The notes under the pieces: generated by a model
The model's input: only the letters and a program-made list of their open reading frames with translations
The model's database searches: none
Told to the model about the DNA's origin: nothing
Shown: positions 7,885-15,269 of the stretch, one piece after another
How the letters are laid out: each line of letters starts with the position of its first letter
Position numbering within the stretch: position 1 is the stretch's first letter
NCBI GenBank assembly: GCA_964030785.1
Contig: OZ034967.1
Coordinates: forward strand, 66,675,413 to 66,739,412
Length of the DNA stretch: 64,000 bases
From: Siderastrea siderea
Taxonomy: Eukaryota > Cnidaria > Anthozoa > Scleractinia > Rhizangiidae
Direction of reading: 5' to 3'
Position numbers and translations under genes: made by a program

Positions 7885-8369
7885 GGAGAAGACCACGACG
7901 ACGACGACGACGACGTCGTCAACGAGGTTTTTTAAATCTATTGGTCCCAGCCATGGCGGGATTGGGGAAAGCCGTAGCATTGGAAACGGATAAACGTATA
8001 AAACGCAAGATCCAAAAAGCCAACCAACGGTATCGTCGTCGCTATTGGGAAAAGATGCAACGTCTTCGACGTCAATTACCGTTTTTACGGTCCATGTTAC
8101 AAGAAGCCAATCGTTTCAAACGTCAAGATTTGTTACAACATGCCAATGCCGATCAAATCAATGCTGTGAGTGAACTGGTCTTGAACTTCTTAAAAAACAA
8201 GATTCCTGTGACCCCACCCATCCTAGCCAAACTTCAACCCTATAAAAAGGTACTACGTGATTTGGGACGTCGTCGACATTCCGTGAAAAAACGTGCGTGG
8301 TTGGTTCAACAAAAAGGACGCGGGTTGTTTCAAGGGCTTCACCACGTGTTATGTCAATGTGTTCGTTAA
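7872..8369 (+). CDS. Basic core protein, pX-like N-terminus
   Basis: A 165-residue protein. It starts with nine or more arginines followed by QRGFLNLLVPAMAGLGKAVAL (near residue 17), the same Arg-tract plus hydrophobic pattern as the pX-like protein at 2584. The rest is strongly basic and probably helical (KRKIQKANQRYRRRYWEKMQRLRRQ), with a second basic block near the C-terminus. The likely role is binding packaged DNA. A Cys-containing frame continues after its TAA. Confidence 0.6.
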   Translation: MVSLRRRPRRRRRRRRQRGFLNLLVPAMAGLGKAVALETDKRIKRKIQKANQRYRRRYWEKMQRLRRQLPFLRSMLQEANRFKRQDLLQHANADQINAVSELVLNFLKNKIPVTPPILAKLQPYKKVLRDLGRRRHSVKKRAWLVQQKGRGLFQGLHHVLCQCVR

Positions 8370-8537
8370 CCCTTCCCACGTGGATGTTACAAGACATGGA
8401 AAGACTCTTATTGGAAGCATAAATATCACCTGTTGTATCGAGAGACCATGCATATCTTAAGGTCCCGTCTTTGTGAGAGCTGTCGTGACCAACTTTGCCC
8501 CGACTGTAGTCAACCACAATGGATGAGGTCTACATGA
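8370..8537 (+). CDS. Possible small zinc-binding open frame after a TAA
   Basis: Directly after the TAA at 8367-8369 the same frame stays open for 55 codons. It contains a CESCRDQLCPDC cluster (C-x2-C-x4-C-x2-C), a plausible zinc knuckle, and an aromatic/basic stretch (CYKTWKDSYWKHKYHLLY). The only ATGs are internal. It overlaps the next gene's start. It may be a read-through extension, a separate gene with a lost start, or noise; the Cys cluster is the main reason to list it. Confidence 0.35.
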   Translation, partial: PFPRGCYKTWKDSYWKHKYHLLYRETMHILRSRLCESCRDQLCPDCSQPQWMRST

Positions 8538-9154
8538 TTCCCCACCAGGACTTGGAGCAACTCATTCAATATTATAAAGGAGAACTCACCGAAAATGCCT
8601 TGTTGAACAAAGCCGCTACGTTAGCCGCCAAAAAACATGTCTTGTTAGCCAACCCCCAATTACCCCCAGCCCTGGTCAATGCTCAAACCAAACCATTGAG
8701 TCAAGAATTAACCAAGTTAACCAAACGCATTCGTCAATTTCCCGGAGGCGTGGGGGTTGGGGCACCGGGTGGCCCGCCAGGCGACGAAGGCGAGGAAGAG
8801 GCCGGGGATTTGGTGACGGGGCCCGTGGAACAATGGTTGAAGCGCATGATAAAATGCACCCCGTCCACCCCCAAACCCCCCATTACACCGGTGACACCGA
8901 AAGGCAAAACTACCAGTAAGATTCCCATTGTCGAGAAAGGGAGCCCATCCACCAGTCAAGGAAACGATATAAGTCGTCGTTTAGAAGCCATTCGAGAACG
9001 GGGCAAGACCTTGGAAAAAAAGTTAGCCGAGAGTTCCTGGGGCAAAGGCAAAGCACCCGCCCGAGAAGTGGAACGATTGAAACCCTTACCCGGTTGGGAA
9101 GATTGGGCCCGTGGCAAAAAGTTACGACGTCGATTGGATTACGACAGTGACTAA
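8519..9154 (+). CDS. Virion-associated protein of unknown fold
   Basis: A 211-residue protein. The N-terminal 60 residues look helical (HQDLEQLIQYYKGELTENALLNKAATLAAKKH shortened here: LIQYYKGELTENALLNKAAT). A Gly/Pro and acidic linker follows (about residues 75-95), then a Pro/Thr/Lys-rich stretch, a coiled segment (ISRRLEAIRERGKTLEKKL) and a charged tail ending DYDSD. I think similar proteins occur in other adintovirus-like genomes next to core genes, but I cannot name a family. It sits four bases before the PLA2 gene. Confidence 0.5.
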   Translation: MDEVYMIPHQDLEQLIQYYKGELTENALLNKAATLAAKKHVLLANPQLPPALVNAQTKPLSQELTKLTKRIRQFPGGVGVGAPGGPPGDEGEEEAGDLVTGPVEQWLKRMIKCTPSTPKPPITPVTPKGKTTSKIPIVEKGSPSTSQGNDISRRLEAIRERGKTLEKKLAESSWGKGKAPAREVERLKPLPGWEDWARGKKLRRRLDYDSD

Positions 9155-9157
9155 AAG

Positions 9158-9514
9158 ATGCCCACCAAGAGGAGAAGGGGTATCAAAAGGAAACGCACCC
9201 AACGAGGAGGGGCAGTGGATGTACAAAAATGGATTGCTAAAACCGGCAAAGAATTTCATTGGCCTGGATATCAGTACATGGGCCCTGGCACGCATTTGGC
9301 CAAACGTCTGAAACGTGGGGATCCCGGGATCAATCGCTTGGACCAGATTGCTAAACAACACGACATTGATTACAGCCGTGCCAAGAATTTGCAAGATAAA
9401 TGGAAAGCCGATACTAAGATGATCCAAGCCATTGATCGATTACCCGGCAAGAAAACCAAGACAGAACGGGTGGTCAAAAAAATCATGCAAACCAAAAAAC
9501 GTTTAAAATTTTAA
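9158..9514 (+). CDS. Phospholipase A2-like protein (parvovirus VP1u type)
   Basis: A 118-residue protein. After a basic, GG-containing N-terminus (KRKRTQRGG) comes the VP1u-type PLA2 signature: a calcium loop (YMGPGTHLAKRL, near residue 42) and the catalytic His-Asp (IAKQHDIDYSRA, near residue 69). Such domains let parvoviruses breach endosomal membranes, and related domains are reported in adintoviruses. The element B counterpart lies at 20212-21059. A virion entry role is the natural inference. The gene ends the plus-strand cluster and faces the minus-strand gene convergently. Confidence 0.8.
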   Translation: MPTKRRRGIKRKRTQRGGAVDVQKWIAKTGKEFHWPGYQYMGPGTHLAKRLKRGDPGINRLDQIAKQHDIDYSRAKNLQDKWKADTKMIQAIDRLPGKKTKTERVVKKIMQTKKRLKF

Positions 9515-9558
9515 ATTGTTTTAATTGTGATACAGCACATGTTGTTCTTTTTGGAGAA

Positions 9559-9564
9559 AATAAA
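9559..9564 (+). terminator. Polyadenylation signal AATAAA
   Basis: AATAAA lies 45 bases after the PLA2 stop, before the convergent minus-strand gene ends at 9594. It would end the ATPase-to-PLA2 transcript. Confidence 0.5.
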
Positions 9565-9593
9565 ATATGAAAATGTCAAAGCAGTGTCTTTTT

Positions 9594-10334
9594 TCACGTA
9601 ACAAAGTCATCCAAATCAAAGCAAGAATCCTGCGGGGTCCCTTCGTCCACCGACATGTCCCTTATCAAACCATATAAAGAATCGTCCGATGATGACGACG
9701 GCAAGTCACTAAGCTCCTCTAATAGATTGTCCAAAAATCCCCTCCCATCGTTCCACATGTCACAAGAAGAAAGGGACGATTCGTCGCATACAGCATGATC
9801 CATGTCCGCTATAGTCGTGGCACAAGGTGGGTCTTTGTCCTTCTCCGGGGTGGAGGCGAGGGAGTCATCCAAAAGTTCACAAAATGAAGGCTGAGGTTCC
9901 ACCTCAAGGGATTCACAAAATGTCTCCAAATAGGTTTCAACGGGAATAGGTTTCATACAGTCCTCCAATTCGATGGTCAGTTTCAGGGGCCCTAAGGCTT
10001 TGACTTTTTCCAACGTTCTCTCTCTCTCTGCTAAGGCCTTTCGCCGTTTCACACGATATTGCACCCTCCACGCCCGTCGATGTTCCGTTTGGTTGTATTG
10101 TTTATAATACGCCCTCAGCCGTTCCCGATGCTTGGCATAGTACCGTCTCTGGGCCTCCTTCACTTTCGCCCGATACCTCTCCCGATAGAGACGTTTTGCA
10201 GCGGCCAGTTTCTCTGCATTTCTATGTCGGTACAATTTTTTAGCGGCGGCCACTTTCTCCGGATATCTCGTCAGATACCGTCGTTTCTGAGCGGCCACTC
10301 GCTCGGGATGGTTAGCCCGATACTGCCGTTACTG
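9594..10334 (-). pseudogene. Element A minus-strand YR-repeat gene, 3' part (split by element B)
   Basis: An open frame of about 245 codons that begins at the junction with element B, with no ATG of its own (a TAA lies in frame just inside the junction). It encodes short repeats of 14-15 residues (RYPEKVAAAKKLYRHRN, AEKLAAAKRLYRERYR, AKHRERLRAYYKQYN), then a basic part and an acidic Ser/Asp-rich C-terminal tail. The same repeat unit (YRANHPERVA) ends the fragment at 27514-28095, and both are on the minus strand, so the two were one gene before insertion. The function is unknown. Basic repeats with an acidic tail could suit a DNA-binding activator, but that is a guess. Confidence 0.75.
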
Positions 10335-10631
10335 CATGGCCTGTGATGGCGATTTCTCACACTCATTTCTTCAAAGCGAAAACCGATTTTTGATTTCTAT
10401 CATTTGCGTTTCGACCCCATGAGTCGGCAGTTTCGCCATGATTTCCTGTAGTTTTCAGACCATGCATTTGCACCCCCATGTCCGGCACTTTCGCCATGAA
10501 TTCCATGTAGTATTTAACCACCATGTGATCGCAAAAATAAATGAATCATAAGTCGTAATTCATTTATTTTTGCGATCACATGGTTCTCATATGCATTTCT
10601 ACATCGCGTGACTCCATACAACAGGAAGTCT
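10335..10631 (+). repeat. Left terminal inverted repeat of element B
   Basis: It starts CATGGCCTGTGATGGCG and ends CAGGAAGTCT. Read against the reverse complement of 27217-27513 I found no difference. It includes a long hairpin at 10521-10583. Confidence 0.93.
10521..10583. repeat. 26-bp-arm hairpin inside left TIR
   Basis: Two arms of 26 bp (CCATGTGATCGCAAAAATAA... and its complement) flank an 11-nt loop (10547-10557). The same structure occurs in the right TIR at 27265-27327. Such palindromes in termini often serve replication or resolution. Confidence 0.85.
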
Positions 10632-10694
10632 GTTTTTATCAGATAGTTCTCCCTTGGGGTATAAATGCATGGTTATATCTTAAAAATAAATAAC

Positions 10695-11030
10695 TTATTT
10701 AGCATTAGGAGATTCAGATTCAGTGTCAGATTCAGTGTCAGATTTAGAGTCAGAGTCAGATATAGAGACATAGTCAAATTCAGAGTCATATTCAGAGTCA
10801 GTGTATTCTAAACGACTTGTTTCATCGCTGTCATAATTAATGATTTTGCTATCATATGATAGGATTTCGTCAATATCACCGTCCGGATATGTAAATTCGA
10901 CTATCTTATGTTTGAGCTCAGGTGTCTTCTTATTGTCTAAGTAAACTTTGTAATAATCTATAGTTTTTGTACATCCATCATTATAATGAATAGTTGTTGA
11001 TATTTTTACTTCTTGGTTTATGATTTTCAT
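10695..11030 (-). CDS. Small acidic protein of element B, unknown function
   Basis: A 111-residue protein. The first 60 residues look folded with beta-type spacing (KISTTIHYNDGCTKTIDYY). The tail is strongly acidic and made of Ser/Asp/Glu repeats (SDSDSKSDTESDTESES), encoded by a short GATTCAGAGTCA-like repeat. The motif TATCTAA lies 10 nt before the start on the coding strand (11041-11047), as for other B genes. The family is not recognised. Confidence 0.55.
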   Translation of the reverse strand: MKIINQEVKISTTIHYNDGCTKTIDYYKVYLDNKKTPELKHKIVEFTYPDGDIDEILSYDSKIINYDSDETSRLEYTDSEYDSEFDYVSISDSDSKSDTESDTESESPNAK

Positions 11031-11040
11031 TTATATATAA

Positions 11041-11047
11041 TTAGATA
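11041..11047 (-). promoter_or_regulatory. TATCTAA promoter-like motif
   Basis: TTAGATA on the plus strand (TATCTAA on the coding strand) followed by TTATATATA before the ATG at 11030. It is one of the motif set described for element B. Confidence 0.5.
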
Positions 11048-11094
11048 AAATTTAAGTCGTTTGAAACGTACAGAATGTAAAAGAAAAAAATAAT

Positions 11095-11100
11095 GTCTAA
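11095..11100 (+). promoter_or_regulatory. GTCTAA promoter-like motif
   Basis: GTCTAA followed by TATAATAGTATAGAA ends at the ATG at 11116, a variant of the element B motif with the usual spacing. Confidence 0.4.
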
Positions 11101-11115
11101 TATAATAGTATAGAA

Positions 11116-11694
11116 ATGAATTGTAACAAGGAATTACATGATGAACTGAAAGAATCAGGAGATATTGTTTGTCCTTTTTGTGACCAAAAATTGGAAGATT
11201 CTAATGAAAAACCACAAGATCGTTTAGCAAAATATTATTTATGCTGTGATAATCAGTATATTATTAACGACGATGGGATGTTAGCATGTCTAAGTTGTGG
11301 TATTGTTCAAGGATATAAATCATCAGTAGAGTATGTTAATTTTTATGAGAACAGACATAAACTGAAGAGGAAATCTATTTACCATCGTGAGTATCATATA
11401 AATAATACGATTCTAGATATTGAACAAAAATATAATATAGAAATATCACACCATCAAAAATGTAAGATCGATAGAGTATTTGTAGAAATAGGTAAGATTC
11501 TTCCCCAAGTGAATGGAAACCGGAAAAGAATGATTAACATCAATTTCATTTTACGTAAAGTGTTAAGTATGATGAATTTACCATTTGATATTCCAATCAG
11601 TAAATCGAAAAAAACATTGGCTTCATATGAAAGATATTGGAATCTAATTATATCACTTATTAGTGATAGAATGAAAGAGATCATTGATGAGTGA
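11116..11694 (+). CDS. VLTF3-like / zinc-ribbon late transcription factor
   Basis: A 192-residue protein. N-terminal Cys pairs (CPFC near residue 20; CLSCG near residue 56) look like zinc ribbons. The second half has the pattern of poxvirus late transcription factor 3-like proteins: a YHREYH segment, a predicted helical middle (HHQKCKIDRVFVEIGKIL), and INFILRKVLSMMNLP followed by ASYERYWNLII. Such factors recognise late promoters in large DNA viruses, which fits the shared motif upstream of element B genes. The assignment is by remembered family pattern and needs profile confirmation. It is transcribed towards the membrane protein gene, with a 14-bp overlap of the ends. Confidence 0.6.
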   Translation: MNCNKELHDELKESGDIVCPFCDQKLEDSNEKPQDRLAKYYLCCDNQYIINDDGMLACLSCGIVQGYKSSVEYVNFYENRHKLKRKSIYHREYHINNTILDIEQKYNIEISHHQKCKIDRVFVEIGKILPQVNGNRKRMININFILRKVLSMMNLPFDIPISKSKKTLASYERYWNLIISLISDRMKEIIDE

Positions 11695-12163
11695 AATATT
11701 TGTCATATTTTTCTAGGAATTTGTCAACTATGGGACTATTGTATGTAACATAATTATCTACGTTGTTCATTATTATGTGTAGAGAATGCGGTTGAAAATC
11801 GCCACCTCTCATGGTATCTTTGATTATGTTTAACAAATGCTGGTAACTTTGGTAAGCGTGTATACAATTTTGTATTTTGAGGTCGAGATCTTTGTGTTTC
11901 ATCCAACTCTGAATAATTACTGACGCTGTTGAGATAGCAACAAGAGATATGCCAGATGTCGCTATTGCAGATGCAATTCCGCCCGTTGCGAAAATGATTG
12001 ACAATGAATCGCCGAGTAATTTCCACTTTTTGAAACGTTTTGCAGCTTGTTTATAAGCCCAACACTTCCGATGATATGTTATGTAATACGATTTTAGTTC
12101 TTCTATCTGATCGTCAGTCAAATCACTTGATATGTGATTCCAATTGAAAATATTTTTTGTCAT
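11681..12163 (-). CDS. Two-helix membrane protein (SLATT-like topology)
   Basis: A 160-residue protein with a polar N-terminal helix rich in aromatics (YYITYHRKCWAYKQAAKRF), two hydrophobic helices at about residues 51-70 and 72-87 (LLGDSLSIIFATGGIASAIA, then SLVAISTASVI), and a polar C-terminal half. It shares layout and several positions with the element A protein at 7082-7495. The family link to SLATT domains is by topology only. It starts three bases after the small gene at 12167-12289. Confidence 0.6.
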   Translation of the reverse strand: MTKNIFNWNHISSDLTDDQIEELKSYYITYHRKCWAYKQAAKRFKKWKLLGDSLSIIFATGGIASAIATSGISLVAISTASVIIQSWMKHKDLDLKIQNCIHAYQSYQHLLNIIKDTMRGGDFQPHSLHIIMNNVDNYVTYNSPIVDKFLEKYDKYFTHQ

Positions 12164-12166
12164 ATA

Positions 12167-12289
12167 TTATACGGTTACATTTTTTTTCTTCTTGAATGAT
12201 AATTTAATACTATAGTATAATTTTCTGATGTTTTGAACCAATTTCTCGATACTATCGATGATTTTGATGATTAAAGTTGCTGTTTTCAT
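12167..12289 (-). CDS. 40-residue amphipathic basic peptide
   Basis: A short ORF from ATG at 12289 to TAA at 12167. The peptide has a hydrophobic/basic N-terminal helix (TLIIKIIDSIEKLVQNIRKL) and a Lys run at the C-terminus. Support for it being a gene is its upstream AATCTAA motif (12303-12309) with the usual 13-nt spacing, and the tight spacing to the next gene. The function is unknown; a membrane-active peptide is conceivable. Confidence 0.5.
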   Translation of the reverse strand: MKTATLIIKIIDSIEKLVQNIRKLYYSIKLSFKKKKNVTV

Positions 12290-12302
12290 ATATATTATTG
12301 TG

Positions 12303-12309
12303 TTAGATT
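12303..12309 (-). promoter_or_regulatory. AATCTAA promoter-like motif
   Basis: AATCTAA on the minus strand, followed by CACAATAATATAT and the ATG at 12289. Confidence 0.45.
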
Positions 12310-12418
12310 ATTCATCCTGAAAACGATGTCGAAACATCGGTCAGCTGTGAAGTGTTTGGTCGATATGGTTGAATTCGAAAATGTCCCGCATTGTGCTATA
12401 TAATAAATGTAAAATTTT

Positions 12419-14081
12419 TTATGGCACTCTATATTTAACCAACATTAAGAATTTTTCATTAATAAAATTTTGAGAATGTAATTGCACCATTAAAAGACCA
12501 TTTGGTAGTTCTAAATTAATATCTATTGTTTGTTTTTGAGTTGATTGTTTTGAAGTGAAAACTTTCGCAGGGCCACTTTTAAATATTTTTAAAGGAATAG
12601 GTGAAAATGGACCTGTGGTTTTTCTATATAATACTGTTATATTTAATATATAGCTTTTTTCTGGAAGGAGTACATTAGCATTACCATTTAATGAAAAAAA
12701 TGTGTTCCCATTTTTTGTATTCAATATCCCATTTATGTAATGAACAGAACCACGCAAACGATGCCCGTTTAAAGACAAATCTGTTTGCATAACCATTTTT
12801 CCATTTTCAATAACAAAAGCGGTGTCATAGACACTTGGGTCAACATTTGAAATTGTTTCTTTAACACCATAGACAATTAAATGCCCAATTGTTAAAAACG
12901 ATTGCTTACTGACTGTACCGTGCAGATCGAGATATATAAATTGTGGGGGTGAGCTACCCCATCTGTGAAAATGGATAACTGTTTTGGTGTACTTCTCGAA
13001 TGTTTTGGTTGTTTCATCAGAAATTGAAATCGTTGTTCCTTGAGCTGTTACACTTATCTCATTCATTTCCGGCGGAAACCATTCAACGACCATTGTGTAA
13101 TACCCGACTGGAAGTTTATATAAGTTAAAACCAAGACGTGAGCGGTACTGGAAGGGTGAGCTTTTTTCAAACAAGAGTTTAAGTTGGTAAGCTTTTTTAT
13201 TAATTTGATGTGGAGAATTGGGAAAATCGACAATACCCAAAACCTCGATATTGTTTTCACTCGAAGATTCATCAGTGTCTTCCATCAAGTATCTGAAGGC
13301 GTCTCGTTTTTGTCCTGAGTTATTGATCTGAGATTCACGAATTTTTTGAGTGACAAGATTTCCTCTTGCACAAAATCAACATTAACTGCGGATTTTGAAT
13401 CTCTGTAATCGGTTTGTAAGTTAACAATTTTATTGTTATTTAAATTCAAGTCTCCAGTCATATTGTTAGTGCCATCAACTTTGAGAAACTTTTTTTGTGT
13501 CATGTCATCAATTCTGTTGTTAACAAACTCGACACATGCGGCGTCTCTTTGGTTTGATGGAAGATCAAGATTGATAATTGAATTATTTTTTCCAGTTTTT
13601 TTTCAAGCTGATTTTCGACATACTTTTTGTTTGTGGCTTGATCTGCCTGTGTTGGGTCTTTCACATTGAAAATTGTATTATTATTCATATCAATATTTGC
13701 TTCCATTTGTCCACCCTCTTTTTTTGAAAGAAAGATATTTCTCATATCTTGATAGCTTATTGCCTTCGTCAAATCGCCGCGGACAGGATATGGGTTGCTT
13801 TTCAATCGCAAGATACTGTACTTATTTTGCATGTCAATATCAGCAGAACCGCTGGCACTACCCTGAGGTCCACGATCACCTTTATCACCTTTATCACCTT
13901 TATCTCCTTTGGTTCCTTTGGCTCCTGTATCACCCTTTGCACCCTTCGGTCCAGGAGGACCAATGTCTCCTTTATCTCCTTTATCTCCTTTAGGACCAGG
14001 TAACCCAGGCAACCCTCTAGGGCCTATCTGACCTTGTCCTTGAGAATCAACATGATTAAGAATACCGTTTGTATAACTCAT
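12419..14081 (-). CDS. Collagen-like virion fibre protein, split by two frameshifts
   Basis: Three consecutive frames make one gene. The first (14081 to about 13590) has roughly 20 Gly-X-Y triplets ([20 protein letters not shown]) from residue 18, then a spacer module ([20 protein letters not shown]). The second (about 13590-13290) has another spacer of the same kind ([18 protein letters not shown]). The third (about 13290-12419) is a 280-residue beta-rich domain, probably the receptor-binding head. Spacer modules of the form GDLN.NNNKI are known from phage and viral tail fibres. The breaks are near 13590 (at an A run) and near 13290. It starts 12 nt after an AATCTAA motif. A host-attachment role is inferred. 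Confidence 0.75.
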
Positions 14082-14745
14082 ATAATATTAGTTTAGATTT
14101 TTTCGTCGAAATTTCGGGCTACCTTTTTTTTGACCTTATCAACATACAAAAAACTATATAGATCCTTAGTAGCTTTCTGATAATCTGATTTATTTATGTT
14201 CAGTTCTCGGCAAATCATCGATTGCTCGTTTATAGAAGGAAAATCAAAAACACAAAAATGTGAACTATTCAGTCTTATTGTTTTATCAGTTCCATAATAG
14301 CTTTGACTCAAATATATACAACAACAATTTTTATTTCTTGAATTGTCTCCTTTATTCTTGAATTGTCTCCTTTATCTCCTTTATCTCCTTTAGGACCAGG
14401 TAACCCAGGCAACCCTCTAGGGCCTATCTGACCTTGTCCTTGAGAATCAACATGATTAAGAATACCGTTTGTATAACTCATATAATATTAGTTTAGATTT
14501 TTTCGTCGAAATTTCGGGCTACCTTTTTTTTGACCTTATCAACATACAAAAAACTATATAGATCCTTAGTAGCTTTCTGATAATCTGATTTATTTATGTT
14601 CAGTTCTCGGCAAATCATCGATTGCTCGTTTATAGAAGGAAAATCAAAAACACAAAAATGTGAACTATTCAGTCTTATTGTTTTATCAGTTCCATAATAG
14701 CTTTGACTCAAATATATACAACAACAATTTTTATTTCTTGAATTG
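13945..14745. repeat. 400-bp tandem duplication
   Basis: Two adjacent copies with a period of exactly 400 bp (for example TAGGACCAGG at 13991 and 14391, TTATTTCTTG at 14331 and 14731). The copies read as identical. Each includes the 3' end of the ATPase gene and the 5' end of the fibre gene. A further 20-bp tandem copy (TTCTTGAATTGTCTCCTTTA) marks the junction at about 14336-14375. It creates an extra ATPase tail (14093-14311) and an extra truncated fibre start (14481). Confidence 0.9.
14093..14311 (-). pseudogene. Duplicated C-terminal fragment of packaging ATPase
   Basis: A 72-residue frame identical to the last 72 residues of the ATPase at 14493-14891. It has no Walker motifs and starts with TTG. 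It is a by-product of the 400-bp duplication. Confidence 0.85.
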
Positions 14746-15117
14746 GTGAAGTAGTCTCGTATCCGTTCGTCATTTTTCTTACCTGTATTCAAATAGTCAT
14801 CAAATATGATCAATTTTTGGTTTTCATCAGACAAATCTGTCAGAGGGATGATTTCATCGTTACTTGCTTCTATCTTTTGATATTGGTTCAAGAGATTTCA
14901 ACAGATGCTTATATTTGCTTTGTTGGAGATTTCGAGCATAAAGGTATATCTTATCAAAATAGAGAAGCCTATATATCATATCAAGCAAAAGGTTAGTCTT
15001 GCCACCACCAGAGGGAGCACAAATAAGCATCCTGAAACATCGGTTTGGCATGAAACTCTTTAATTGAACAAAATCGTTGTTTTCATCATCTTGAATGTCG
15101 TAATTTTGAATCTTCAT
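14493..15117 (-). CDS. Genome-packaging ATPase, split by a frameshift
   Basis: Two frames. The first (15117 to about 14890) has Walker A APSGGGKTN near residue 35, the second (to 14493) has Walker B KLIIFDDYL and a sensor-like CCCIYLSQSYYGTD segment. Together about 205 residues, the usual size for Polinton packaging ATPases, and equivalent to the gene at 5502 in element A. The break is a one-base shift near 14885. It is the first gene of the leftward cluster and is divergent from the gene at 15270. Confidence 0.8.
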
Positions 15118-15137
15118 ATGATACTATGTTATACAAT

Positions 15138-15205
15138 TTTATCGCATAGCCACTCGCTATGCGACTCGCTATGCGACACGCTATGCGACATGCTATGCGA
15201 GCGTT
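15138..15205. repeat. Short palindromic iterons between divergent genes
   Basis: Four GCTATGCGA units spaced 12 bp apart follow one inverted copy (TCGCATAGC). They lie in the 150-bp gap between the divergent ATPase and PPxY protein genes, so they could form hairpins or bind a regulator or origin protein. Confidence 0.7.
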
Positions 15206-15250
15206 TTTATATATGATAACCCTAATTTTTCCGAACAAAATACGAAATTT

Positions 15251-15257
15251 TATGTAA
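15251..15257 (+). promoter_or_regulatory. TATGTAA promoter-like motif
   Basis: TATGTAA with AT-rich sequence before the ATG at 15270. The same heptamer occurs at 16250 before the ATG at 16269, with the same spacing of 12 nt. Confidence 0.45.
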
Positions 15258-15269
15258 ACAAATGATATA

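Noticed and set aside
10330..10334. TACTG/TAGTG as a certain target-site duplication of element B
   Set aside because: One mismatch, and a longer ACGGCAGTA-like repeat nearby allows other end positions; kept only as a candidate.
15138..15205. CRISPR-like array
   Set aside because: The units are only 9 bp with 3-bp gaps in a eukaryotic viral element; no Cas genes.
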